Source of the DNA: CAXSEF01 sp964236535
GTDB lineage: Bacteria > Pseudomonadota > Alphaproteobacteria > Acetobacterales > Acetobacteraceae
NCBI GenBank assembly: GCA_964236535.1
Contig: CAXSEF010000114.1
Location: forward strand, 1 to 9,140
DNA length: 9,140 nucleotides
Reading direction: 5' to 3'
Within the stretch, counting starts at the first letter, position 1, and each line of letters begins with the position of its first letter. The notes beneath the pieces were generated by a model that was not told the DNA's origin, made no database searches, and was given only the letters and a program-made list of their open reading frames with translations. The translations under genes were made by a program, and so were the position numbers. Shown one piece after another: positions 1 to 6,421 of this stretch.

Positions 1-100
1 CCATGCGTGGCTTCGTGGTCAACGTCAGATAAGTGTCAGGACAAGCCAGCGACGGCCGGCTCTACCCTAGTCGCCTGGTGTGGTAATTACAATGTAACCC
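1..100. other. Gene-free or gene-end stretch at the window edge
   Basis: No gene is recognisable here. On the + strand the three frames close at 30-32 (TAA), 68-70 (TAG) and 115-117 (TAA). Any of these could be the end of an upstream phage gene whose body lies outside the window. The shortest, in the frame of position 3, would end in the residues MRGFVVNVR. Base composition is GC-rich like the rest of the cluster until about position 80, then drops sharply. In comparable head gene clusters a scaffold, protease or decoration protein precedes the capsid gene, but nothing here identifies one. Confidence 0.4.
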
Positions 101-120
101 TTAAAAACAGTACCTAAAAT

Positions 121-145
121 TATCAGTAAATATATTATACTGATA
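121..145. repeat. Perfect 8-bp inverted repeat in the AT-rich island
   Basis: TATCAGTA (121-128) and TACTGATA (138-145) are exact reverse complements separated by 9 bases. The loop is made only of A and T. The site lies about 45 bases upstream of the -35 box at 189, a position that suits an activator or silencer dimer. A hairpin in a transcript from further upstream is also possible, but there is no U-run to suggest a terminator. Function is inferred only. Confidence 0.5.
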
Positions 146-188
146 TGCATAAAAATAACTACGCGCAAATATTATTAGTTAGTTTCTA

Positions 189-218
189 TTGACAATGTAT
201 TCTGTTATTATTTATAAT
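189..218 (+). promoter_or_regulatory. Consensus sigma70-type promoter for the structural operon
   Basis: TTGACA at 189-194 and TATAAT at 213-218 both match the bacterial housekeeping consensus exactly, with an 18-base spacer. Transcription would start near 225, leaving a leader of about 115 bases before the capsid start at 340. It points toward the capsid gene and there is no gene between, so it probably drives the whole head-tail operon. Perfect matches in both boxes are uncommon by chance, although the AT-rich background raises the odds for the -10 box. No activity is shown by sequence alone. Confidence 0.7.
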
Positions 219-230
219 ACTGTTATAAAT
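210..230. promoter_or_regulatory. Operator-like inverted repeat over the -10 box
   Basis: ATTTATAA (210-217) and TTATAAAT (223-230) are perfect reverse complements with a 5-base spacer (TACTG). The left arm covers most of the -10 box at 213-218 and the right arm covers the expected start of transcription. A dimeric repressor bound here would block the promoter. The alternative is chance symmetry in AT-rich DNA, which is a real risk given the local composition. Confidence 0.45.
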
Positions 231-339
231 TTCCTGTGTTCTTGAATCCGGAAGGGTTGGATAAGACCACAAACTTCGTCCAGGCTGCGGGGTGGATCAG
301 GCCCCGGGCTTTCCAGGTGCGTCACACAAGGTAGTTAGA

Positions 340-1668
340 ATGGGCATTCAGAACTTCCCGGCGGCGCTGCAGCCGATCATCCAGCAGGGATTCCTTGCAC
401 GTGAATTTGAACAGGCGATCCGCTCGCGACTAGGCTATCGGGCCTGTGCTGATCGCGAGGACATCGCGGTTGGGATTGGCGAGACCCTGACCAAAACGCG
501 TGCGGGGCTCAAGCCTTCGGTAACAGTCCCAATTCCCGCGCAATACAACACGAACCTCGATAACGGGCTGGTTCCCGCTGGTTGGGGTGTCGAGCAATAC
601 ACCCTCAGCATCAACCACTACGCGTCCACCACCGACCTGAACATGGTTACCAGCAGGGTTGGCATAGCCAGTCAATTTCTGCAGAACGCCTTTGTCAATG
701 GTGAGCAGGCCGCACGCAGCTTGGACGAGTTGGCCCGAAATGCACTGTTCGCGCCGTATTTCGGCGGGAATACCCGGGTTCGAGTCACGTTGGCCGGTGC
801 TGGCGCCCAGGTGGCAGTCGACGACATCCGCGGGTTCCAGACGGTGTTTGTCAACGGCGTGATGAGCCCGGTGTCGACGTCGTATTCAATGACAGTTACG
901 GTTGGCTCGGACACTTACATGCTGGTCGGCGCGGCTGCCGACCAAGTCAATGCATCGACGGCGCCCGGGGGCGTTTCCGGGGTGGTGACGCTTGCGACCG
1001 CAGTTTCGGTAGCCGACGGTACGGCGGGCAACACGGTGCAGGCGGCAACCGCGTCGGTTATCATGCGACCTAGCGGTCGGACGAACACTGCCGCGTTGAC
1101 GCCCACCGACCAGATGACAATGGGTAACGTGCTCGATGCGGTGGCGGCGTTGCGCACCAACGCCGTTCCGGATATCGGCGGAGCATACAACTGCTACCTC
1201 GATCCCACGAGTGCGCGGCAGCTGTTTGCCGATCCAGATTTTCAGAGGCTGTTCATCGGCCTTAGCTCGGCTAACGAGGTATTCCGGCCCGGTATGGGTG
1301 TTGTGAACGAGTTCCTCGGCGTACGCTTCGTGCTGACTACGGAAGCTTATGTCCAGGCCCATCCGACGATCGCTGGCGCGTCTGTCCGCCGCCCGATCAT
1401 GGTGGGCAAGGGCGCGCTGATCGAGGGCGACTTCGCCGGCATGGCCGCCGACGACGTCGCGCCGCATGCGGCAGAAATTACAATAATCGACGGCGTGGCG
1501 ATGGTGACCCGCGAGCCCCTCGACCGACTGCAGCAGATCATCTCGCAATCCTGGTACTGGATTGGCGGTTTCTGTGCGCCGTCGGACACCACGACGACCA
1601 ACCTTACGGTGCCTACGGCAACCAACGCCGCGTTTAAACGCGCGGTAATGATCGAGCATATCGGCTAG
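340..1668 (+). CDS. Phage major capsid protein (HK97-fold, P22/N4-gp56-like)
   Basis: Probably the coat protein that assembles into the phage head shell. The product is 442 residues from the ATG at 340. An in-frame GTG at 292 would add 16 residues but lacks a ribosome site, while AAGG at 328-331 sits 8 bases before 340. The N-terminal part (MGIQNFPAALQPIIQQGF), the Thr/Pro-rich stretch near residues 48-75 and the alternating strands suit HK97-fold coat proteins. Residues 282-301 (AYNCYLDPTSARQLFADPDF) resemble the segment before the axial domain in P22-coat and N4-gp56-like capsids. Roughly residues 160-245 form a Gly/Ala/Val/Thr-rich beta segment that may be an inserted domain. It is the first gene after the promoter and precedes the neck genes. 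The capsid role is well supported; the subfamily is less certain. Confidence 0.8.
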   Translation: MGIQNFPAALQPIIQQGFLAREFEQAIRSRLGYRACADREDIAVGIGETLTKTRAGLKPSVTVPIPAQYNTNLDNGLVPAGWGVEQYTLSINHYASTTDLNMVTSRVGIASQFLQNAFVNGEQAARSLDELARNALFAPYFGGNTRVRVTLAGAGAQVAVDDIRGFQTVFVNGVMSPVSTSYSMTVTVGSDTYMLVGAAADQVNASTAPGGVSGVVTLATAVSVADGTAGNTVQAATASVIMRPSGRTNTAALTPTDQMTMGNVLDAVAALRTNAVPDIGGAYNCYLDPTSARQLFADPDFQRLFIGLSSANEVFRPGMGVVNEFLGVRFVLTTEAYVQAHPTIAGASVRRPIMVGKGALIEGDFAGMAADDVAPHAAEITIIDGVAMVTREPLDRLQQIISQSWYWIGGFCAPSDTTTTNLTVPTATNAAFKRAVMIEHIG

Positions 1669-1692
1669 CTGTATTCCTCGGGTTACGACACC

Positions 1693-1710
1693 GGCCAGCC
1701 GTTGCTGGTC
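1693..1710 (+). repeat. Small hairpin between capsid and next gene
   Basis: GGCCAGC (1693-1699), loop CGTT, and GCTGGTC (1704-1710) can pair over 7 bp with one G-U pair. It lies 25 bases after the capsid stop. No U-run follows, so it is not a typical terminator; it could stabilise the 3' end of the highly expressed capsid message or weakly attenuate read-through. Confidence 0.3.
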
Positions 1711-1754
1711 CAGTGATAGAGGGACTGCGCATGCGGCCGGCTGTCATTGTGGAT

Positions 1755-1760
1755 GAGAGG
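1755..1760 (+). promoter_or_regulatory. Ribosome binding site that places the start at 1766
   Basis: GAGAGG ends directly against an in-frame GTG at 1760, which is too close for initiation, but is 5 bases before the in-frame GTG at 1766. This favours the later start by two codons. Confidence 0.55.
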
Positions 1761-1765
1761 TGGCT

Positions 1766-2143
1766 GTGTTCAGTGATGTAGAACGGACCGATATTCGTCG
1801 CTTCTGTGGTTATCCTGCCTATGGCGCCGGAGCTGCGGGCAACATGGGCTGGCGTTTCTACACGGCTTACGGCGCGCTCGAGTATCGGATCAGCAATCTA
1901 GCCTGCACCGAGGAGGCCGTGGTCCGGCAAAACCTCGCGACTCTGCGGGCACTGGAGTGTGCGGTCCCCGCGACGAGCGACACGCTCGACACCAGCCGGG
2001 CGGCCGTGTGGACGCGAAACGCGGACGAGGTTAGGGATCGCTTGACATTGCTAGACGAGTGGCGAAGGAGGCTGTGCCAATTTCTGGGAGTGCCGCCAGG
2101 CGAAGAATTGGCGGCGAGTTCGGGTGTTAGCTGGATCGTCTGA
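1766..2143 (+). CDS. Phage head/neck structural protein, unknown exact role
   Basis: A 125-residue protein starting at GTG 1766 (see the ribosome site at 1755-1760; GTG 1760 is the alternative). Early residues FSDVERTDIRRFCGYPAYG are followed by an aromatic segment (WRFYTAYGALEYRISNL), then a helical region ending in LLDEWRRRLCQFLGVPPG. The pattern resembles a small conserved protein found right after the capsid gene in proteobacterial myovirus-type prophages; I recognise it as phage but not by a defined function. Position after the capsid suggests a head-completion or head-tail connector role, which is inference. No signal peptide or membrane segment is seen. Its stop is followed at once by GTG (TGAGTG). 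Confidence 0.65.
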   Translation: MFSDVERTDIRRFCGYPAYGAGAAGNMGWRFYTAYGALEYRISNLACTEEAVVRQNLATLRALECAVPATSDTLDTSRAAVWTRNADEVRDRLTLLDEWRRRLCQFLGVPPGEELAASSGVSWIV

Positions 2144-2251
2144 GTGCGCAACAGTGCGGCGTTGCGTTCCGGCGCCGGCGTGAATGAGGCATCGAGGGCT
2201 GCTGCAGCATACGTCGGTGCCCCGGTATCGGGCCAGTTAAGGTCAGGCTGA
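2144..2251 (+). CDS. Possible 35-residue small ORF
   Basis: A GTG directly after the preceding stop (TGAGTG) opens a short frame of 35 codons with an Ala/Gly/Ser-rich product (MRNSAALRSGAGVNEASRAA and on) ending at TGA 2249-2251. The junction would suit translational coupling. There is no clear ribosome site and I do not recognise the peptide. It fills most of the 124-base space before the next gene. It could equally be non-coding spacer, or a leftover of a longer upstream protein. Confidence 0.2.
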   Translation: MRNSAALRSGAGVNEASRAAAAYVGAPVSGQLRSG

Positions 2252-2267
2252 TCAGGATAAGCATACT

Positions 2268-2903
2268 GTGAATTTGGACATACTGCGCAACCATATCCAG
2301 CGGGGGAACGGTGCGGCGGCCCGGCGTCTCGGAGCGATTCATGACGTCCTGCGACCACGTGGCGCCGGGCAGCCTCTGGCCCGGGCTAATCGCGTGCTCC
2401 GGTTGCACGCGTCGTTTAATGCTGCGGACGACACCTATCGCAAGCCGCAAGGCCCGGGACAGGCCGTGTGGTGGGGCGTGTTTGACAGCGCCTACACGTT
2501 GCCCGGCGATTACATGGTCGGGCCTGACGCTACCTACTTTATTGCGGCGCAGCAGGATTTGCTACCGCCGCAATGTGTCCGGGTTAATTGCGTGCTCACG
2601 GTGACGCGACCGACGGGTTCGCCAAGCGTCGGTGCTCTCCAGTATGGCGGCGTGCAGGAGTACACGAGCGAACTGCTGCTAGCGCAATGGCCGGCCAGCA
2701 TCCTGGTGGCGGGGAGCAGCGGGAAGAGCGGGCTGCCAGCCGAGGCCGGCGCGGCTTTGTGGATGGTGCTGCTGCCGCGCTTGCCGGTGACGTTGCAGTC
2801 GGCTGACCTGCTGCACGACCAGGCCGGGCGAGCCTACCTGATCGAGGCGACGGAGCAATCATTTCTTGGCTGGCGGTTGCGAGTGAAATCAACAGTCGCT
2901 TGA
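2268..2903 (+). CDS. Phage structural protein, unknown exact role
   Basis: A 211-residue protein from GTG 2268, with AGGA at 2254-2257 about 10 bases upstream. The first ~45 residues are Arg/Ala-rich and probably helical. Residues 80-100 (GDYMVGPDATYFIAAQ, then DLLP) and the following CVRVN resemble the conserved core of a phage protein family seen between capsid and sheath genes in myovirus-type prophages. The last ~80 residues are strand-rich (ASILVAGSSGKSG; MVLLPRLPVTL). No membrane segment or catalytic motif is visible. Position suggests a neck, connector or tail-completion role, which is inference. The 118 bases after its stop (2904-3021) hold no gene that I can support. Confidence 0.6.
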   Translation: MNLDILRNHIQRGNGAAARRLGAIHDVLRPRGAGQPLARANRVLRLHASFNAADDTYRKPQGPGQAVWWGVFDSAYTLPGDYMVGPDATYFIAAQQDLLPPQCVRVNCVLTVTRPTGSPSVGALQYGGVQEYTSELLLAQWPASILVAGSSGKSGLPAEAGAALWMVLLPRLPVTLQSADLLHDQAGRAYLIEATEQSFLGWRLRVKSTVA

Positions 2904-3021
2904 GACAAGCCATAATGCTGCAGCAGCTCTGACGATACTGTGCTGGTCGGTTCCGGTGTTCCCTCCGGCTGTTGGTTTGAATTACCGCGGCTCGTCGATA
3001 GCGGCCGCAATGTGGTGGTGC

Positions 3022-3828
3022 ATGGCTGATCTTTCCGACGTTGAGACCGCCCTGATGAGCTATATCGCTGCCACGATCTATCCGTCAGGCATCGGCAATT
3101 CCAGCCTGGTCGGCGCGGCATGCCGCATCTTCCGCGGCTGGCCAGTGTCGGCCTCGCTGATCGCCGACCTCGAACAGGATGTGGTGAACGTCTCGGTGTT
3201 CCCAATGTCGGGCGGCCGCACAACCACGCGCTGGGCGGACGAATACGCGAATGTGCAGAGTCCGGCTGCGCTGCAGGTCATCGTGGCAGGCAATAGCGCC
3301 ACGTTCACCGGGAGTGCCGATCCTGGCCAACTCGCGGGATTGTTGCTGTCCGGCCGGCGCTACACTTACCGGACCCAGCCGGGCGACACGACGAGCACCG
3401 TCGTTGCTGCACTGGCAGAGCTGATCGGGTCCGACCAGCTGGTGACGGTCCAGGGTGCGACGCTGACCCTGCCGGATCTCGATAAAATCGTCGCCCGTAC
3501 CGGCGCGGATGCAAGCGTCTCGCAAGAGCTGCGACGGCAGGAGCAGCGGGTGCGGGTTTCGGTTTGGGCTGCGTCCCCAGCGCAGCGGGACGTCGCCGCG
3601 TCGGCGATCGACTTGTCGCTGGCGGCGGTAGATTTCCTGCCGCTTGCCGATGGGAGCACCGCACGCCTGCGGTTCAACTCCGGCGTGACATTAGATGATC
3701 AGGAAACTGCCGGTCTATACCGGCGCGACCTCGTCTACACGGCGGAATATGGAACGATCCTGATCGTCGAACTGCCAGAGATGCTGTTTGGCGGTCTTTC
3801 AATGGGTCAATCCTTCATCATCTCATAA
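3022..3828 (+). CDS. Phage neck/tail structural protein, unknown exact role
   Basis: Product of 268 residues from ATG 3022 (MADLSDVETALMSYIAATIY), which looks like a natural phage N-terminus. In-frame starts at GTG 2956 and ATG 3010 exist, but the added residues look non-coding and no start has a convincing ribosome site (GGTGG lies only a few bases upstream). After the helical N-terminus come CRIFRGWPV and strand-rich repeats, a segment RRYTYRTQPGDTTSTVVAAL, an RRQEQRVRVSVWAASPAQRD segment, and a C-terminal YRRDLVYTAEYGTI strand pair. I recognise the type from phage neck regions before contractile sheath genes, without a defined function. It resembles tail-terminator or neck proteins in placement only. 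Confidence 0.6.
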   Translation: MADLSDVETALMSYIAATIYPSGIGNSSLVGAACRIFRGWPVSASLIADLEQDVVNVSVFPMSGGRTTTRWADEYANVQSPAALQVIVAGNSATFTGSADPGQLAGLLLSGRRYTYRTQPGDTTSTVVAALAELIGSDQLVTVQGATLTLPDLDKIVARTGADASVSQELRRQEQRVRVSVWAASPAQRDVAASAIDLSLAAVDFLPLADGSTARLRFNSGVTLDDQETAGLYRRDLVYTAEYGTILIVELPEMLFGGLSMGQSFIIS

Positions 3829-3829
3829 C

Positions 3830-3833
3830 GGAG
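3830..3833 (+). promoter_or_regulatory. Ribosome binding site supporting a TTG start
   Basis: GGAG lies one base after the upstream stop (TAA 3826-3828) and 6 bases before the TTG at 3840. This ideal spacing is the main reason to accept TTG as the start of the next gene. Confidence 0.6.
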
Positions 3834-3839
3834 CCGATC

Positions 3840-4049
3840 TTGGACACCGCACTTGTCGTGGTACAACCCTTCAGTTCACATCGCGTGGGCGACTTGATCA
3901 CCGACAACAAGCTTGCTGAGCAGATCATCAGCGGCGAGCATGCAAGAAACGTCGTCCGCATCGCACTGGCGGACGATGGGTCCCAGCGCCAGCAGCGCCA
4001 GCCAATTCTTGTGCCACCGGCCAGGGCAGCCAGCAGCGAGGGACGCTAG
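3840..4049 (+). CDS. Small phage protein preceding the tail sheath
   Basis: A 69-residue protein from TTG 3840. The N-terminal half (MDTALVVVQPFSSHRVGDLI, then EHARNVVRI) is compact, and I read it as a short beta-type fold with the pattern V-x-P-F...G-D-x-I-T-D. The C-terminal third is Gln/Arg/Ala/Pro-rich and probably disordered. It sits exactly between the neck genes and the sheath gene; phage Mu and relatives also carry a tiny protein (gpK, DUF2635) just before their sheath gene, so a similar place is clear, but I see no sequence match to that family. Its stop is fused to the next start (TAGATG), with GAGGGA at 4038-4043 inside its 3' end serving the sheath gene, so the two are coupled. 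Confidence 0.6.
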   Translation: MDTALVVVQPFSSHRVGDLITDNKLAEQIISGEHARNVVRIALADDGSQRQQRQPILVPPARAASSEGR

Positions 4050-5624
4050 ATGCCGATATTCCAGCAGGGTAGCCTGAACACTACAGCGCTGACCGTCCCT
4101 GATCTCTACGTCCAGATCGTTCCGCCGCAAAACCTAGTGCTCAACGGTGTGCCAACGAACGTCATCGGCATCGTGGGCAGTGCTTCATGGGGACCGAGCA
4201 ATCAACCTATGACCGTCGGCGGCATGGCCGACTGCTTACGAAGTTTCGGCCCTGTGATTGCACGCACGTATGACCTTGGGACGCAGGTCGCGACATGTGT
4301 CCAGCAGGGCGCTCAGGCCTTCCGCTGCGTCAGGGTGACGGACGGCACCGACTCCGCAGCTAACTATGCTCTAGGATTCACCGCGGGTACCTACACCATC
4401 CTGCTGAATGCTCGCTATAGCGGGAGTCTGGGGAACCAGATCTCCCTGGCACTCGGGGCGGGGGCCCAGGGCGGAACCTGGAGGCTCACCCTTTCCCTGC
4501 CGGGTCAGACACCGGAGGTATTCGACAACATCGCGGCGCCGACACCGCAGGTGTTCTGGGCCAACCTCGTAGCAGCGGTGAACCTCGGCAACGGCCCGCT
4601 GCGCGGACCGTCGCAGCTGGTCGTGGCCTCCCTCGGTGCGACGGCAAGCGCCCAGCCGGCAGTCGTGGTCGGACAGTTCCTGCAGGGCGGGACCGACGGC
4701 GCGACGGGTCTGACTTCGACGCTGCTGGTCGGGCAAGACACGCTGCCTCGGCAAGGCATGTATGTGCTGCGCGGGCAGGGGTGCAGCGTGGCGCTGCTTG
4801 CTGATGCCGATGACAGCACCCAATGGACAACACAAGCGCAGTTCGGCGCGTCGGAGGGGATCTATATGATCCTGACCGGCCCAGTAGGAGACAGCATAAA
4901 TACCGCAGTGGCGACCAAGCAGCAGACCGGACTCGACAGCCCGGCGGCCAAGCTCATGTTTGGTGACTGGATCTACTGGAGCGATACCGCAAACGCGCAA
5001 ATTCGCCTGGTGTCGCCCCAGGGTTTTGCCGCAGGCCGGCTCGGCAATCTCTCGCCCGAGCAGTCCAGCCTGAACAAGCCTCTATACAGCGTGATTGGGA
5101 GCCAGAGGTCAGGCGCTCCCAACAGCGGCCAGACCGCGTCCTATAGTTCGGCCGAACTGCAGACCCTTTTTGGAGCCGGCATCGACGTCATCGCCAACCC
5201 GCAGCCGGGCGGTTCGTTCTGGGGGGTGCGTTGCGGGCATAACAGTTCGAGCAACTCAGCTACGAACGGCGACAACTATACGCGGATGACCAACTATCTA
5301 GCGGAAACGCTCTCCTCTGGGATGGGCCAGTATGTTGGCCAAGTAATCAACGGCGCGTTGTTCGGCCGCATCCGTGCCACCCAGCTGAGTTTTCTGCAGA
5401 ACCTACTAGGGCAGAGTGTGCTTGGCAGTATTGACGGGACGACGCCGTTTAGCGTGATCTGCGACACCAGCAACAATCCGCAGAGCAGGACCAATCTCGG
5501 CTACGTGCAGTGTGACGTGCAGGTCCAGTATCAGGGCATCAACGAGAAATTTATCGTCAACATGGAGGGCGGGCAGACTGTCACGGTGAGTGTGCAGACG
5601 CTGCCTACGGGCCAGGTATCATAG
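4050..5624 (+). CDS. Contractile tail sheath protein
   Basis: The sheath forms the outer contractile cylinder around the tail tube and drives it through the host envelope. The product has 524 residues, within the usual size for Mu-like and related sheaths. The N-terminus carries the typical pattern VPDLYVQIVPP then NGVPTNVIGIVGSASWGP. The middle is variable and Gly/Ala-rich. The C-terminal third (ANPQPGGSFWGVRCGHN; NYLAETLSSGMGQYVG; a final domain with FSVICDTSNNPQSRTNLGYV and IVNMEGG) matches the conserved sheath core involved in subunit-to-subunit handshakes. ATG 4050 follows GAGGGA at 4038-4043. The tube gene follows 12 bases after the stop. The contractile tail makes this a myovirus-type module or a tailocin-like derivative; the capsid gene nearby favours a phage. 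Confidence 0.93.
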   Translation: MPIFQQGSLNTTALTVPDLYVQIVPPQNLVLNGVPTNVIGIVGSASWGPSNQPMTVGGMADCLRSFGPVIARTYDLGTQVATCVQQGAQAFRCVRVTDGTDSAANYALGFTAGTYTILLNARYSGSLGNQISLALGAGAQGGTWRLTLSLPGQTPEVFDNIAAPTPQVFWANLVAAVNLGNGPLRGPSQLVVASLGATASAQPAVVVGQFLQGGTDGATGLTSTLLVGQDTLPRQGMYVLRGQGCSVALLADADDSTQWTTQAQFGASEGIYMILTGPVGDSINTAVATKQQTGLDSPAAKLMFGDWIYWSDTANAQIRLVSPQGFAAGRLGNLSPEQSSLNKPLYSVIGSQRSGAPNSGQTASYSSAELQTLFGAGIDVIANPQPGGSFWGVRCGHNSSSNSATNGDNYTRMTNYLAETLSSGMGQYVGQVINGALFGRIRATQLSFLQNLLGQSVLGSIDGTTPFSVICDTSNNPQSRTNLGYVQCDVQVQYQGINEKFIVNMEGGQTVTVSVQTLPTGQVS

Positions 5625-5636
5625 GGAGCCGCGAAG

Positions 5637-6065
5637 ATGGCCAACAACGGCTTCACGCTTGGTCGAAATTGTCAGGTCGTGGTGATTGGTCCGCAGGGCC
5701 GCGTGGATTTCACTCATGTGACATCGTTCGAGAGCAGGCAGCTTACCAACCCGGTGCGGATCGCGCGCATGGACGGCACGCAGCTTGGCGCCGACATCCC
5801 CAAGGGCTGGGAAGGAAGCTTCGAGGTCGAACGCGGGACCAGTTCCGTTGACGACATGATTGCCACGTTTGAGGCGAACTACTTTGCCGCCGGAGCGCTC
5901 CCGACCGGGACGCTCTACCAGTATGTGACGGAAGTGGACGGCTCGACCTCGACGTACCAGTTCGACGGGTCGGTGTTTAAGCTCACCAACGCGGGGACAT
6001 GGAAGGGTGACCAGAGCGTCAAGCAGAAGCTCGAGTTCTTCGCCACCACCCGGACTCGAGTGTAG
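5637..6065 (+). CDS. Tail tube protein
   Basis: Predicted subunit of the inner tube that is surrounded by the sheath and carries DNA. At 142 residues it has the common size for small tube proteins. MANNGFTLGRNCQVVVIGPQ opens it, then FTHVTSFESRQ, a central RMDGTQLGADIPKGWEGSFE strand/loop segment, a helix near FEANYFAAG, and a closing KQKLEFFATTRTRV strand. This suits the beta-barrel-plus-helix plan of tube proteins, and the place directly after the sheath is the canonical one. A good ribosome site (AGGGAG in TAGGGAGC) stands 8 bases before the ATG. Only 2 bases separate its stop from the chaperone ATG. Confidence 0.85.
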   Translation: MANNGFTLGRNCQVVVIGPQGRVDFTHVTSFESRQLTNPVRIARMDGTQLGADIPKGWEGSFEVERGTSSVDDMIATFEANYFAAGALPTGTLYQYVTEVDGSTSTYQFDGSVFKLTNAGTWKGDQSVKQKLEFFATTRTRV

Positions 6066-6067
6066 CC

Positions 6068-6421
6068 ATGGAGGGGCCATCATCACGGATTGTGGCGCAG
6101 GCGAGCGTTGCGATCTGCGTCACAGACCGGGATGGCCGGTCGTTGACCTTGCGGCGGATGGGCGCCCTGGACCGGCTGCGGCTGTTTAAGGCGATCGGCC
6201 CCACTCTGGCGCAAAATCCGCCCTATCTTGGGATGGCAATGCTTGCCGCGTCCGTCATTGCGATCGAAGACGTGCCGGTCCCGCCGCCGTGTAGCGAGGC
6301 TCAGGTCGAGGCGTTGATCTCGCGCCTGGGCGATGTTGGGATCAGTGCGGTTGCCGAAGGGCTGCCAGGTGATGCTATGCCTAGTACGGAGGCTACCCCG
6401 GGCGGCCTAGCGGGAAACTGA
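6068..6421 (+). CDS. Tail assembly chaperone, short (G-like) form
   Basis: Zero-frame product of 117 residues from ATG 6068, lacking a strong ribosome site, so probably coupled to the tube gene whose stop is 2 bases upstream. It is not part of the mature virion in known systems; such proteins bind the tape measure and help tube polymerisation. Visible: a strand-rich N-terminus (ASVAICVTDRDGRSLTLRR), a helix with DRLRLFKAIGP, and a Pro-rich end. Short length, place between tube and tape-measure position, and the frameshift site at its last two sense codons together support the role. It ends at TGA 6419-6421, immediately after the slippery heptamer. Confidence 0.8.
   Translation: MEGPSSRIVAQASVAICVTDRDGRSLTLRRMGALDRLRLFKAIGPTLAQNPPYLGMAMLAASVIAIEDVPVPPPCSEAQVEALISRLGDVGISAVAEGLPGDAMPSTEATPGGLAGN

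Larger units (their letters stand above)
101..230. other. AT-rich island upstream of the capsid gene
   Basis: By hand count this stretch has 26 G or C in 130 bases (20%), against clearly GC-rich flanks on both sides. It holds no open frame worth calling. It contains the promoter at 189-218, two perfect inverted repeats, and several A/T runs. Such islands in GC-rich genomes are usual binding places for xenogeneic silencers and usual sites for strong promoters; that role here is inferred. The sharp composition change could also mark a recombination boundary between phage modules. Confidence 0.8.

Noticed and set aside
156..181. TAACTA / TAGTTA inverted repeat
   Set aside because: Only 6 bp with a 14-base gap in AT-rich DNA; expected by chance.
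292..339. GTG 292 as the capsid start
   Set aside because: No ribosome site before it, and the added 16 residues do not look like a capsid N-terminus; ATG 340 has AAGG upstream.
886..1659. 257-codon open frame on the minus strand inside the capsid gene
   Set aside because: Arg/His-rich product with no family pattern; it is the mirror of a GC-rich coding strand, and the + strand protein is clearly a capsid.
1693..1710. Terminator after the capsid gene
   Set aside because: The hairpin is short, has a wobble pair and no U-run follows, so it was kept only as a weak hairpin.
4371..5000. 209-codon minus-strand frame inside the sheath gene
   Set aside because: Low-quality composition and full overlap with a strongly recognised sheath gene.
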